Assembly (NCBI RefSeq): GCF_000152965.1
Contig: NZ_CH902583.1
Location: 1,699,072-1,763,071, forward strand
Length of the DNA: 64,000 bases
Direction of reading: 5' to 3'
DNA from: Roseobacter sp. MED193
GTDB taxonomy: Bacteria > Pseudomonadota > Alphaproteobacteria > Rhodobacterales > Rhodobacteraceae
Under the pieces are notes generated by a model that saw only the letters and a list, made by a program, of their open reading frames with translations, was not told the DNA's origin and did not search any database. The position numbers and the translations under genes were made by a program. Position 1 is the first letter of the stretch, and each line of letters starts with the position of its first letter. Below, in pieces: positions 54,043-63,148 of this stretch.

Positions 54043-55131
54043 TCAGCCCTCCCGCTTTTCAAAGTCAATGCGGGGGTCAACCAGCACATACATCAGATCG
54101 GAGATGATTCCGACCACCAGAGACATCAGACCAAAGATATACATGGTGCCAAACATCACCGGGTAATCCCGCGCCACGGCGGCCTCGAACCCCAGTCGGC
54201 CCAGCCCATCCAGCGAGAAAATCGTCTCGATGATCAGGCTGCCTGCAAAGAATATGCTGATGAACACCGCCGGGAAGCCTGAAATCACGATTAGCATGGC
54301 ATTGCGGAACACATGGCCATAGAGCACCCGGTTCTCAGACAAACCCTTGGCCCGCGCGGTGATGACATATTGCTTTTTGATCTCATCCAGAAATGAGTTC
54401 TTGGTCAGCAGGGTCAACGTGGCAAAGGCACCAATGGTCGATGCAATCACCGGCAGGGCAATGTGCCAGGCGTAATCCGCGATCTTGCCAAACAGGCTGA
54501 GGTCTTCGAAATTGTCCGAGGTCAGCCCCCGCAATGGGAAGATCTGCCAGTAGGACCCACCTGCAAAAAGCACCAAGAGCATGATGGCAAACAAAAACGA
54601 TGGGATTGCATAGGCGGCAATGATCACGCCGCTGGTCCAGGTGTCAAAGCGCGAGCCATCGCGCAGCGCCTTACGAATGCCCATGGGGATGGAAATCATA
54701 TAGGCGATCAAGGTCGACCAGAGCCCGAGCGAAATCGACACCGGCATTTTTTCAAGCACCAGCTCGGTCACATCAATCTTGCGAAAATAGCTCTCACCAA
54801 AGTCAAACCGCAGGTAGTTGACCAGCATCTGGCCAAAACGTTCCAACGGCGGCTTATCCAGGCCAAACTGTTCTTTCAGCTCCTCAATGAGCTCAGGCGG
54901 CAGGCCCTGACGACCTGCATAGCTGTCGTTGGCCTCGATCACGGCGCTGCCACCGGAATCCCCACCACTGCCGGCAAAGCTCTCAAACACGTCACCACCG
55001 CCCTGAAGCTGCGCGATCACCTGCTCCACCGGGCCACCGGGAACAAATTGCACTAGGGTAAAATTTACCACCATGATGCCAAACAGTGTTGGGATCACCA
55101 GCAGTAGACGTCGAAGGATATAGGCTGCCAT
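54043..55131 (-). CDS. yejB: Peptide ABC transporter permease (YejB-like)
   Basis: 362 residues with six helices. The N-terminal [19 protein letters not shown] is typical of DppB/YejB. A periplasmic region of about 80 residues with a Gly/Ser-rich loop follows, then the EAA loop [21 protein letters not shown]. The ribosome site TAAGGG overlaps the end of yejA. Confidence 0.94.
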   Translation of the reverse strand: MAAYILRRLLLVIPTLFGIMVVNFTLVQFVPGGPVEQVIAQLQGGGDVFESFAGSGGDSGGSAVIEANDSYAGRQGLPPELIEELKEQFGLDKPPLERFGQMLVNYLRFDFGESYFRKIDVTELVLEKMPVSISLGLWSTLIAYMISIPMGIRKALRDGSRFDTWTSGVIIAAYAIPSFLFAIMLLVLFAGGSYWQIFPLRGLTSDNFEDLSLFGKIADYAWHIALPVIASTIGAFATLTLLTKNSFLDEIKKQYVITARAKGLSENRVLYGHVFRNAMLIVISGFPAVFISIFFAGSLIIETIFSLDGLGRLGFEAAVARDYPVMFGTMYIFGLMSLVVGIISDLMYVLVDPRIDFEKREG

Positions 55132-55140
55132 AACGCGCCC

Positions 55141-57102
55141 TTACCGCAAGGCACCGGAGGCTTTCAACTCAGCCTCCCGATCCGCATCGACCCACCACAG
55201 GTCCAGCAATCCGGTGTCATAGGGTGGCAGGTTTTCAGGATAGGCATATTGCTTCCAATAGGCGATCCAACTGACGTCAAGGTACCAGGCTGGCACCATG
55301 AAACGTTTCGCCCGCAGCACCCGGTCCAGCGCCCGAGTATTGGAGTGGAGATCTTCCAGTGTCTTGGCCGCAACAACCCCATCGATCAGAGCGTCCACCG
55401 CCGGATCGGCCAGGCCGGCAGGATTAAAGACAGAGAACTGATGCGCTTCGGCGCCAAACTGCTGCTTCAAACCCGTCGAAGGTTCCAGCGATTTCCGATA
55501 GGCAAAGTAGACCATGTCAAAGTCCTTTTCCCGGCGGCGGCTGGTATATTGCGCGTAGTCCACCCGGTTCATTTTCGCGTCAATGCCCATGGCCTGCAGG
55601 TTTGACACAAAGGGGCCGGCGATACGTTCCATCGTTGGGCTGTCGAGCAGCAGTTCGATTTTGAGCGTCTCGCCCGCTGCGTTCTGCCGGATGCCATCGC
55701 TATTCACTTCCCAGCCGGCCTCATCCAACAGCTTCATGGCGCGGCGTAGATTGCGGCGGTCATTTGGTCGCTTGGGCTTTGAGGCATGGGCCATCACCGG
55801 TTCCGTGGTCAGAACCTCAGGGTCGATCTGGTCGCCCAGCGCGGTCAACACCTCCAGCTCACGCCCCTGCGGCAGGCCCTTGGCCTCCAACGCGCTGTCC
55901 TGCCAGAATGAGTTACGCTGGCGGAACAGCCCATATTGCAGGCTCTCATTGGTCCATTCAAAATTGAACGCCAGCTGCACCGCCTCGCGGACCCGAATGT
56001 CCTGAAACTGGGGGCGCAGCAGGTTCATGACAAAACCATTGGCAGCAGGGACATTGCCGTCGGGGATTTCATCCTTGATCACATCGCCCTTGGCAACAGC
56101 ATCAAACTCATACGATGTTGCCCAGCTTTTGGAGTTATTCTCAGGCCGCACCGTATAGACGCCCGCCTTGAAACCTTCCATCGCTGCAATGGCATCGCCA
56201 AAATACTCCACCCGGATGGCATCGTAGTTGTGGCGGCCAATGTTGACGTTCAAATCCTTGCCCCAGTAGTCGGGGTTGCGACGGTAGATAATGCGCTGGT
56301 TGATTTCGGCCTTGTCCAGGATATAGGGGCCGGAACCAATACCCGGATCCAGCCGGGGTTCATCCAGACGACGGTTTTCTGGGTCGGCCTCAAACCAAGC
56401 CTTTGAAAAGACCGGAGTGCCAGCCACTTGGGTGATCATCGCGCGACGCGGAAAATCTGGCGAGAAATAGAATTTCACCTGATGCGGGCCCAGGGCTTCG
56501 GCCTTGGGGATCCGCTTGCGCACCGCTTCGGCATAGGACTGCAAGCCCTGGTCCAGCAGGATATTATGGGAAAACACCACGTCATCCGCTGTCACTGGGC
56601 TACCATCCGAAAACCGAGCCTCAGGGCGTAGGTTAAAGATCACCCAATCCTGGCTTTCGGGATATTCAAGGCTTTCTGCGATCAAGCCATAGTAGGACCC
56701 AGGCTCATCATAGGAGGCCACCATCAGGCTTTCAAAATGCTCCGATGCCAAGGCCCCAGCCCGGCCCTTGCGAGTAAAAGGGTTCATACTGTCAAAGGTC
56801 CCAACCGCCGAAATCGACAGCTCGCCGCCCTTTGGGGCCTCTGGGTTCACATAATCAAAATGGGCAAAGCCTGCGGGGTATCTAAGATCGCCAAATTCGG
56901 CAAAGCCATGGCTTTTTACCACAGCCCCGTCCTCGGCCCGTAGGGGCAAGGACCAAAGCAACATCAGAGCAAACCCCATCACAGCGAGGAAAGCCGCGCG
57001 AAACACCCCAGGGTGATCAGGTTGCACAGCCCGGCTTCTGACCTGAGCCCCGCGCCATTTACGCCCCTTGCCCACCTTGTTACCTGCCAATTGGGATGTC
57101 AT
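55141..57102 (-). CDS. yejA: Peptide-binding protein of the ABC importer (YejA-like)
   Basis: 653-residue SBP_bac_5 protein. Long cationic N-terminus, then a signal helix (VMGFALMLLWSLPLRAED). YVNPEAPKGGELSIS, FNLRPEARFSDGSPVTADDV and YRRNPDYWGKDL are landmarks of this branch. ATG 57102 has AGGAGG nine bases away; a TTG three codons up is adjacent to it. First gene of yejABEF. Confidence 0.93.
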   Translation of the reverse strand: MTSQLAGNKVGKGRKWRGAQVRSRAVQPDHPGVFRAAFLAVMGFALMLLWSLPLRAEDGAVVKSHGFAEFGDLRYPAGFAHFDYVNPEAPKGGELSISAVGTFDSMNPFTRKGRAGALASEHFESLMVASYDEPGSYYGLIAESLEYPESQDWVIFNLRPEARFSDGSPVTADDVVFSHNILLDQGLQSYAEAVRKRIPKAEALGPHQVKFYFSPDFPRRAMITQVAGTPVFSKAWFEADPENRRLDEPRLDPGIGSGPYILDKAEINQRIIYRRNPDYWGKDLNVNIGRHNYDAIRVEYFGDAIAAMEGFKAGVYTVRPENNSKSWATSYEFDAVAKGDVIKDEIPDGNVPAANGFVMNLLRPQFQDIRVREAVQLAFNFEWTNESLQYGLFRQRNSFWQDSALEAKGLPQGRELEVLTALGDQIDPEVLTTEPVMAHASKPKRPNDRRNLRRAMKLLDEAGWEVNSDGIRQNAAGETLKIELLLDSPTMERIAGPFVSNLQAMGIDAKMNRVDYAQYTSRRREKDFDMVYFAYRKSLEPSTGLKQQFGAEAHQFSVFNPAGLADPAVDALIDGVVAAKTLEDLHSNTRALDRVLRAKRFMVPAWYLDVSWIAYWKQYAYPENLPPYDTGLLDLWWVDADREAELKASGALR

Positions 57103-57278
57103 CTGTCGCAACCTCCTTTGCCTGGCCTTGAACTGACCAAGTTTTCCTGTCCCTCAAGCTAATGGCCGCAGGCGGCAACATTCAAGTTGAGATTGCGCGA
57201 TCTGCGCCTTCACCGGATCGAAAGAGCGTGATCGCGCCAGATAGCCCGCCAAACCGCACTTCCCGTGTCATAAATGCA

Positions 57279-57306
57279 AAAGGCCGCAGCAAATGCCACG
57301 GCCTTT
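57279..57306 (-). terminator. Terminator downstream of the cytochrome c gene
   Basis: AAAGGCCG (57279-57286) and CGGCCTTT (57299-57306) form an 8 bp stem with a 12-base loop. Followed on the minus strand by TTTTGCATTT. Between the cytochrome gene and yejA. Confidence 0.72.
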
Positions 57307-57342
57307 GTATTGAGCTGTCCCGATCTTTTGATCAGTTCAGGA

Positions 57343-57849
57343 TCAGTCGTCGAGACTGTCCAAATAGGCGATAAGGTTCACCCGGTCTTTTTCCTTGCGC
57401 AGCCCGTTAAAGGACATCGAAGTCCCTGAGGCATAGGCAGAAGGCTTGAGCAGGAAGGCATCAAGCTCTTCCGCCGACCAGGTTCCGCCCAGGGCGGTCA
57501 AAGCACCGGAATACCCGAACCCTGCAGAAGAGGCCTGCGCGCGGCCCACAATGCCGTAAAGCGAAGGACCGGTGGAATTCACACCGTCTTCGAGCTTGTG
57601 GCAAGCGGCACATTTCTTGAAGACCTTGGCGCCTTTACCGGCGTCGGCTGAGGCCATCAGCTCTTCAAAGCTGACCTCAACTACATCTTCAGAAGCAGCG
57701 CCCGCATCTGCTACTTCAATTACATAAGATTGCTCACCGTGCGCATCTGACGAATAGAGCACATCCGCGGCCCAGTGGCCCAGAAGAAGCACCAGGAACG
57801 ATCCGCAGACGCCTGCGGTCGCTTTGGTTAGGGTCATCGTGTCAAACAT
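57343..57849 (-). CDS. Membrane-anchored cytochrome c (cytochrome c-y type)
   Basis: 168 residues. N-terminal uncleaved helix (GVCGSFLVLLLGHWAADVLY), an acidic linker of about 45 residues and a class I cytochrome c domain with CAACH (about 81-85) and axial Met in GTSMSF. This is the architecture of cytochrome c-y, the electron carrier between the bc1 complex and oxidases including cbb3. Divergent from pheA. Confidence 0.9.
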   Translation of the reverse strand: MFDTMTLTKATAGVCGSFLVLLLGHWAADVLYSSDAHGEQSYVIEVADAGAASEDVVEVSFEELMASADAGKGAKVFKKCAACHKLEDGVNSTGPSLYGIVGRAQASSAGFGYSGALTALGGTWSAEELDAFLLKPSAYASGTSMSFNGLRKEKDRVNLIAYLDSLDD

Positions 57850-57969
57850 GAATCGCGTGTCCGTTTTAGCTGTCTGGGTCGTTGTCTAAGGCTTCCACTC
57901 GCCAGTGGCAAGGTATAGACAACGCGACGAAATGCCCGTTTGCTGAAGTTTTGCAGGAAAGTCGCACTG

Positions 57970-58803
57970 ATGACCGGAAAAATTGCCATTCAGGGGGAGC
58001 TCGGCTCTTATAGTCACGAGGCGTGCCGCAACGCGCGTCACGAGATGGAGGTGCTTCCCTGTAGCACATTTGAGGATGTGATCGAGGCGGTGCGCTCTGG
58101 GGCTGCCGACCAGGCGATGCTCCCGGTTGAGAACTCCACCTATGGGCGGGTAGCCGATAGCCACCGGTTGTTGCCCCATAGCGGGTTGCATATCATTGAC
58201 GAGGCCTTTGTGCGGGTTCACATCAATCTATTGGCTGTCCCCGGCGCAAAGCTGGAAGATATTCGCGAGGCTAAATCGCATCTGGTACTGCTGCCACAAT
58301 GCGGGGATTTCTTGCGCAAAAACAATATTATGGGCCGTGTCAGCCCCGACAATGCCCGCGCCGCCCGCGATGTGGCCGCAGCCGGAGATATCCACACAGC
58401 AGCCCTGGCCAGCGAATTGGCCGGCGAAATCTACGGGCTGGAAGTGCTAGAGAAAAAGATCGAGGATCGCGGCGACAACACCACCCGTTTCCTGATCATG
58501 TCTCGGGACCCAGACACCAGCCGTCGTGGTGCCCATGGCATGATCACCAGTTTTGTCTTTCAGGTCCGCAATATTCCTGCTGCGCTCTATAAGGCCATGG
58601 GCGGCTTTGCCACCAATGGCATCAACATGACCAAACTCGAGAGCTACATGGTTGATGGCTCCTTCACCGCAACACAGTTCTACGCGGATATTGATGGCCA
58701 TCCAGATGATGCAAACGTGCAACTGGCAATGGACGAGCTTTCCTATTTCACCACGAATGTGGAAATTCTGGGCGTCTATCCTGCTGACAACGGCCGTTTC
58801 TAA
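57970..58803 (+). CDS. pheA: Prephenate dehydratase
   Basis: Monofunctional enzyme of phenylalanine synthesis, 277 residues. Catalytic domain with IAIQGELGSYSHEA, LPVENSTYGRV and the TTRFLIMS motif (about 175-182), then a C-terminal ACT domain with the ESYMVDGSF effector motif for Phe feedback. ATG 57970 has AGGAAA nine bases upstream. Confidence 0.95.
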   Translation: MTGKIAIQGELGSYSHEACRNARHEMEVLPCSTFEDVIEAVRSGAADQAMLPVENSTYGRVADSHRLLPHSGLHIIDEAFVRVHINLLAVPGAKLEDIREAKSHLVLLPQCGDFLRKNNIMGRVSPDNARAARDVAAAGDIHTAALASELAGEIYGLEVLEKKIEDRGDNTTRFLIMSRDPDTSRRGAHGMITSFVFQVRNIPAALYKAMGGFATNGINMTKLESYMVDGSFTATQFYADIDGHPDDANVQLAMDELSYFTTNVEILGVYPADNGRF

Positions 58804-58894
58804 GTTCCACGTAGAAATTCCCGCTGACGCACAGGAAATCTAGACACGGCGCCGCATCCTTCTTATCGCTGGGGAAACTCTCAGTGAGCTTGCC

Positions 58895-59545
58895 ATGACC
58901 CCTGAACCGCCTGCCACCAACTATCCCAGCGCCAAACCGTCGCATCGGCGTGCCGATATGGCGGTTCACGCGGTGGGGCTGGTCCTGATTCTGACGGCGT
59001 GCGGCTTATTGGCTTTCAGGGCCCGTGCCGGTCTCGACTTGGAATTGAGCATCGCGCTTGGTGTCTATGTCCTTTCGGTGCTGGCCTCGAATATCGCGTC
59101 GAGCTTTTACCACTTTGGCCCTTGGCATCATAGGCGGCTGGTTCTGCGCCGCATTGACCATGCAGCGATCTATCCCAGCATAACTGGAACATTCACCCCT
59201 TTCTTTGTTCAGGCCGGCACCTCCTGGACCTGGATGCTATTGTATCTGTGCTGGGGGCTGACTGCCCTGGCGATTTGGAACAAGATCACCAACAAAAACG
59301 TAAAGTCGCGTTGGTCTACAGCCTCTTACCTCGGGCTCGGCACCCTTGGGCTGTTTGCGCTGCCAGATCTGACCATGGTCCCTGCCAGCAGCCTGTGGTG
59401 CATCCTGTCTGGCGTCGCCAGCTTTGTAATAGGAACCGGGTTCTATGCCCGCAAGACCCTGCCGTTTCGCTATGCGATCTGGCATACTTGGGTCAACATT
59501 GGCGGAATTTTGATGTTCACGGGCATCTGGCTGGCGCTGTTCTAG
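58895..59545 (+). CDS. Hemolysin III family (PAQR-like) membrane protein
   Basis: 216 residues with seven helices. Family marks ASNIASSFYHFGP, RRIDHAAIYPSITGTFTP and the C-terminal YAIWHTWVNIGG place conserved His and Asp for a metal site, as in PAQR/YqfA proteins. Function in bacteria is unclear. N-terminal 20 residues are polar. Confidence 0.88.
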   Translation: MTPEPPATNYPSAKPSHRRADMAVHAVGLVLILTACGLLAFRARAGLDLELSIALGVYVLSVLASNIASSFYHFGPWHHRRLVLRRIDHAAIYPSITGTFTPFFVQAGTSWTWMLLYLCWGLTALAIWNKITNKNVKSRWSTASYLGLGTLGLFALPDLTMVPASSLWCILSGVASFVIGTGFYARKTLPFRYAIWHTWVNIGGILMFTGIWLALF

Positions 59546-59761
59546 GCGCGCGCACTACATCGGAAGAATCTAGTCGGGACAAGCCGCTAAAGCCCCGTTC
59601 AGCAATAGCGGGCTGCATAGTCTTTAGAACCGTAATGGCCTGAGAACCTTAGCGGTCACCTTGGGCTTATCCCTATAGGCGCCGCCGTGAGTCTTTGGGG
59701 CTGGCAATAGACGTCCATCCTACCAGCGCAGCCTGTTTCGCGTTCACGGCGGCGATTGTCA

Positions 59762-60619
59762 TCAGGACCTTGGCAAAGAGACCACCGTTTGGGTCTGCTG
59801 ACCCAGGCCGTCAATCCCAAGGCTGACCTTGTCGCCCTCGTTCAGCCAGACCGGCGGGGTCATACCTGCTCCAACACCTGGAGGTGTACCAGTGCAAATC
59901 AAATCTCCTGGCTCCAGGCGCGTGAATTCAGACATGTAGCTCACAATAGTCGCAACATCAAAAATCATCGTGCCGGTATTGCCCGTCTGCATACGTTCCC
60001 CGTTTACATCAAGCCACATACCCAGGTTCTGCACATCTGCAAACTCTTCCTTGGTGGCAAGGACGGGGCCTGTTGGGCAGAAGTTGGGGAAACTCTTCCC
60101 CTTAACCCATTGGCCAGAGCGCTCCATTTGCCAGGCCCGCTCGGAGATATCATTGACCAGAACAAACCCTGCAATATGGTCCATGGCCTGGTCTCTAGAG
60201 ATATTGAGCGCGGGCTTGCTGATAACAATACCCAGCTCGACCTCCCAGTCCAGTTTGCTCATCTGCGCGGATTTCAGAATGTCATCATTTGGTCCGCAAT
60301 AGGTCACCGTGGACTTGTTGAACAAGATCGGCTCCTCCGGAACCGGCAGGCCAGCTTCGGCTGCGTGGTCAGAGTAGTTTAGGCCGACACACCAGATATT
60401 GAGCGGTTGCGCCACCGGAGGGGCCAAAGGTTTGCCCGCAACATCCGCCATAGGCAAGGTTGCCGGATCCACAGAGGCCAATCGGGTCAACATCTCGGGG
60501 GAAAGGCTGTGAGGACCGAAATCGGCAACAAGGGAAGAGGCATCGCGTGGGGTACCTTGCGCATCAATAATGCAGGGGATCTTGCTGCCATCGCGGTCGC
60601 CATATCGGGAAAGTCTCAT
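59762..60619 (-). CDS. Fumarylacetoacetate hydrolase family protein
   Basis: 285 residues from ATG 60619, with GAGG upstream. FAH domain: WCVGLNYSDHAAEAG, KSTVTYCGPNDDI, metal-binding Glu in DWEVELGIV and Asp/Glu in VNDISERAWQ, then KSFPNFCPTGPVL and GTPPGVG. Relatives hydrolyse or decarboxylate acylpyruvates and aromatic ring-cleavage products; substrate is open. Confidence 0.9.
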   Translation of the reverse strand: MRLSRYGDRDGSKIPCIIDAQGTPRDASSLVADFGPHSLSPEMLTRLASVDPATLPMADVAGKPLAPPVAQPLNIWCVGLNYSDHAAEAGLPVPEEPILFNKSTVTYCGPNDDILKSAQMSKLDWEVELGIVISKPALNISRDQAMDHIAGFVLVNDISERAWQMERSGQWVKGKSFPNFCPTGPVLATKEEFADVQNLGMWLDVNGERMQTGNTGTMIFDVATIVSYMSEFTRLEPGDLICTGTPPGVGAGMTPPVWLNEGDKVSLGIDGLGQQTQTVVSLPRS

Positions 60620-60808
60620 ATCTTGGGGTCCTCTTGTTTTTCTCACCCTATCCAAATCGTCGTCATTATCTGGCGCACGACAAAGGACTGAGCAGCCGTT
60701 TCTTTCCTATGTGTAGACCTTTGTTCCATTTTAGCACAGGTACATATCGGGCTGTCGAACGCCTAATCCTCACCTCACCCAAAGAGGGGTCGGACCCAGG
60801 TTCATCAT

Positions 60809-60854
60809 CGGCTTCTGGCTTGGCTTACGTTGTCGCCAGCCCAGCCAGAAGCCG
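60809..60854. repeat. 12 bp hairpin between FAH and phosphoesterase genes
   Basis: CGGCTTCTGGCT (60809-60820) and AGCCAGAAGCCG (60843-60854) are perfect complements with a 22-base loop. It sits 46 bases past the phosphoesterase stop in the 280-base gap before the FAH gene. There is no T-run; it may be a processing or stability hairpin. Confidence 0.55.
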
Positions 60855-60899
60855 GCATTATCCGCCGGTGGAAATGAGAACACTGCCCTTGTTATCGTA

Positions 60900-61730
60900 T
60901 TATTCAGCGGCCTCATTTGGCTTTGCCCAGTCCTCCCAACCGGTGCCGGTGGTCACAATCGGCCCTTCCCACGTAAATGGCATCTGGTGGATGGTTGTGT
61001 CGCAACCATGAATAAGGAGCACAAAGTAGGACGGAGCCATTGGAGCGCCCTTTAGTAGATCCGCTTCGTCAAAATCGGGGATCGACTGGTTTCCAGTTGA
61101 CGGCACACTGGCAAAAGGCACCCCAGCAAAACACCCGTGAATCGGTGCATGTACATGCCCAAAATGGATGTAGTCAATTTTGGCAGAATGCTCTGCGATC
61201 AGCTCTCGGAACTGGGGCCGATCGCTTTCAACCAACGCAATTTGGTCTGATGCCGGCAGCCCGAGCAACATCGGGTTGTGATGTAGGAAGAGCCGAGCAC
61301 GCTCACAGTTGGAAAGCTCGTTCTGCAACCAGGCGCGGCGGGCCTCGCAGAAATGGCCCGCATGGGTGCGCTCCCCAACACTGTCGAGGTAGATGAAACG
61401 ATGACCATCTAGCGTTTCGGCGTGATTGACAAAGCCAGCCCTATCCGTTGGGTGATCTTTGAACACCGACAAAAAGGTTGTTCGGTTGTCATGATTTCCG
61501 ATCAGTAATCGCACAGGAATTCGCAGATCTGCAAGGGCCCGTTGCAATGCCTCATAGGCGGCCTTCTCCCCCCAGTGTGCCAGATCGCCGGTGATGATGA
61601 TACGCGCTGCATCCGGGTGATTACTGGCGACATGCGCCAGCGCCTGCGAAAGGCGGGCATGGGGATCTAAGCCCCCCATCTCCTCGCCGGGAATTGTGAG
61701 GTGGATATCAGAAATATGGATAATTTTCAT
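60900..61730 (-). CDS. Metallophosphoesterase (GpdQ/CpdA-like phosphodiesterase)
   Basis: 276 residues. Binuclear metal site complete: DIHLT preceded by ISD, TGDLAHWG, GNHDNR, LFLHHNP and FGHVHAPIHG. This order fits class III phosphodiesterases, including glycerophosphodiesterase GpdQ and cAMP phosphodiesterase CpdA. No signal peptide, so cytoplasmic. It follows a UgpB-like binding protein gene by 60 bases, so hydrolysis of an imported phosphodiester is a reasonable guess. ATG 61730. Confidence 0.87.
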   Translation of the reverse strand: MKIIHISDIHLTIPGEEMGGLDPHARLSQALAHVASNHPDAARIIITGDLAHWGEKAAYEALQRALADLRIPVRLLIGNHDNRTTFLSVFKDHPTDRAGFVNHAETLDGHRFIYLDSVGERTHAGHFCEARRAWLQNELSNCERARLFLHHNPMLLGLPASDQIALVESDRPQFRELIAEHSAKIDYIHFGHVHAPIHGCFAGVPFASVPSTGNQSIPDFDEADLLKGAPMAPSYFVLLIHGCDTTIHQMPFTWEGPIVTTGTGWEDWAKPNEAAE

Positions 61731-61790
61731 GGGTATCGGTCCAGGGTAGAGGCGGCCGCATGAGTAAACCCACGCGGCCGACAATCAGAT

Positions 61791-63038
61791 TTAGCCGTTT
61801 GGCAGCAGGTCAGCGACTTCTTCCACCAGCTCTTGCTGAAGCTCTTGCATGTCGGTGGCATCGCCAGTGACAATGCGCTCAATCCCATCATAGATAACCT
61901 GCGTGATCGCCAGGCCGTTGTCGCCGGGATAGGCCAGCCAGTCGCGCAACAGTGGCAGCTGGTCTACCGCCGTCTGCTTATTTGGGTTCTGGTCGTAGAA
62001 ATCCGCCAAGATCACCTCGTTTGCGGCCTTGTTTGGCGGCATATAGCCGGTGGTTTTTGCCACTTCCGCTGCGCCTTCACCGGAGGTGATGAACTTGAGC
62101 CAGGCCCAAGCGGCCTCTTGCACTTTGGGGTCGTCCGAAGTGGAGGTCAGCAAGGCGGCATTGCCACCGGCGGGCAGGCCCTTGGGCGTTTCACCCATTC
62201 CAGGGAAAGGCCCTGTAACCAGTTCAAAATCACCCTGCGAACGCTCAACCGCGCCCAGAGCAGAGGTGGACCAGAACATCATGCCGATGTCACCGGCAGA
62301 GAAAGATGACAGAGCTGCCTTCCACTCGAGGTTCTGCATCTCGCACTTGCTGAAGATCTCCTGCATCTGCTCCATCGCAGCAAGAGCTTCGGGGCTGTCG
62401 AGGTTGACATGCCCATTGTCGACAATCGCCTTGTCCTGGGACCACATCAGGGCCTGCATGAACCAGTTGCCGGTGATGTTCCAACCCCAGAAGATGGGGT
62501 TATCGATGCCGTTTGCCTTCATGGTTTCGCAGGCGCCGATCACCTCGTCCCAGGTGGTGGGCAGCGCGCCGATGCCGCCCGCCTTGAGCACATCCATGTT
62601 GTAGTAACCCACCGGCAGCGAGACCGAGAAGGGCAGCCCGTGTACATCGCCGCCAAAGGTCGACAGGCTCAGCATGGCGTCGTGATAGCCCTCTTTGGCG
62701 AAATCCGCTTCCTTGGCGATGAAGGGTTCCAGCGATTTGGCAATGCCTTTGTCGACCAGTATCTGCTGGCGGTTGAGGCCCTGCATGGTCACGTCGGGCA
62801 GGTTGCCGGACACGGCTTCGCGCAGGATGGTATTGGTGCCGTCCTCGTAGGATTCATAGGTGGCGCGGAACTTCACCTCGATATTGGGATGCGCCTCTTT
62901 GAAGGCCGGCATCATGGCTTCATAGGTCACATCAAAAAGGTGGCTGTAGGGATAGGCAAATTCGATGGTTACGGTGTCTTCGGCGAAAACGGCGGTGGCG
63001 CTCAGGGCCAAGGCCATTGCGGTGGCGGTCAGTTTCAT
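61791..63038 (-). CDS. ABC transporter substrate-binding protein (UgpB-like)
   Basis: 415 residues with signal peptide (MKLTATAMALALSATAVFA). SBP_bac_1 family; VTIEFAYPYSHLFDVT, SGNLPDVTMQG, GLPFSVSLPVGYYN and AAWAWLKFITSGEGA resemble sugar- and glycerol-3-phosphate-binding proteins such as UgpB. AGAGGAC precedes ATG 63038. The frame continues upstream but without likely starts. Confidence 0.9.
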   Translation of the reverse strand: MKLTATAMALALSATAVFAEDTVTIEFAYPYSHLFDVTYEAMMPAFKEAHPNIEVKFRATYESYEDGTNTILREAVSGNLPDVTMQGLNRQQILVDKGIAKSLEPFIAKEADFAKEGYHDAMLSLSTFGGDVHGLPFSVSLPVGYYNMDVLKAGGIGALPTTWDEVIGACETMKANGIDNPIFWGWNITGNWFMQALMWSQDKAIVDNGHVNLDSPEALAAMEQMQEIFSKCEMQNLEWKAALSSFSAGDIGMMFWSTSALGAVERSQGDFELVTGPFPGMGETPKGLPAGGNAALLTSTSDDPKVQEAAWAWLKFITSGEGAAEVAKTTGYMPPNKAANEVILADFYDQNPNKQTAVDQLPLLRDWLAYPGDNGLAITQVIYDGIERIVTGDATDMQELQQELVEEVADLLPNG

Positions 63039-63148
63039 GGAATAGTCCTCTCTTGCCGGATCTTGGAGCCGTTGTTTGCAGACGGGGGCTCCGGGGTTGT
63101 CCCTTGCGGGATTTCGGGTGGGGGGTGCCTGTGAGGGCGCCCCCATAA

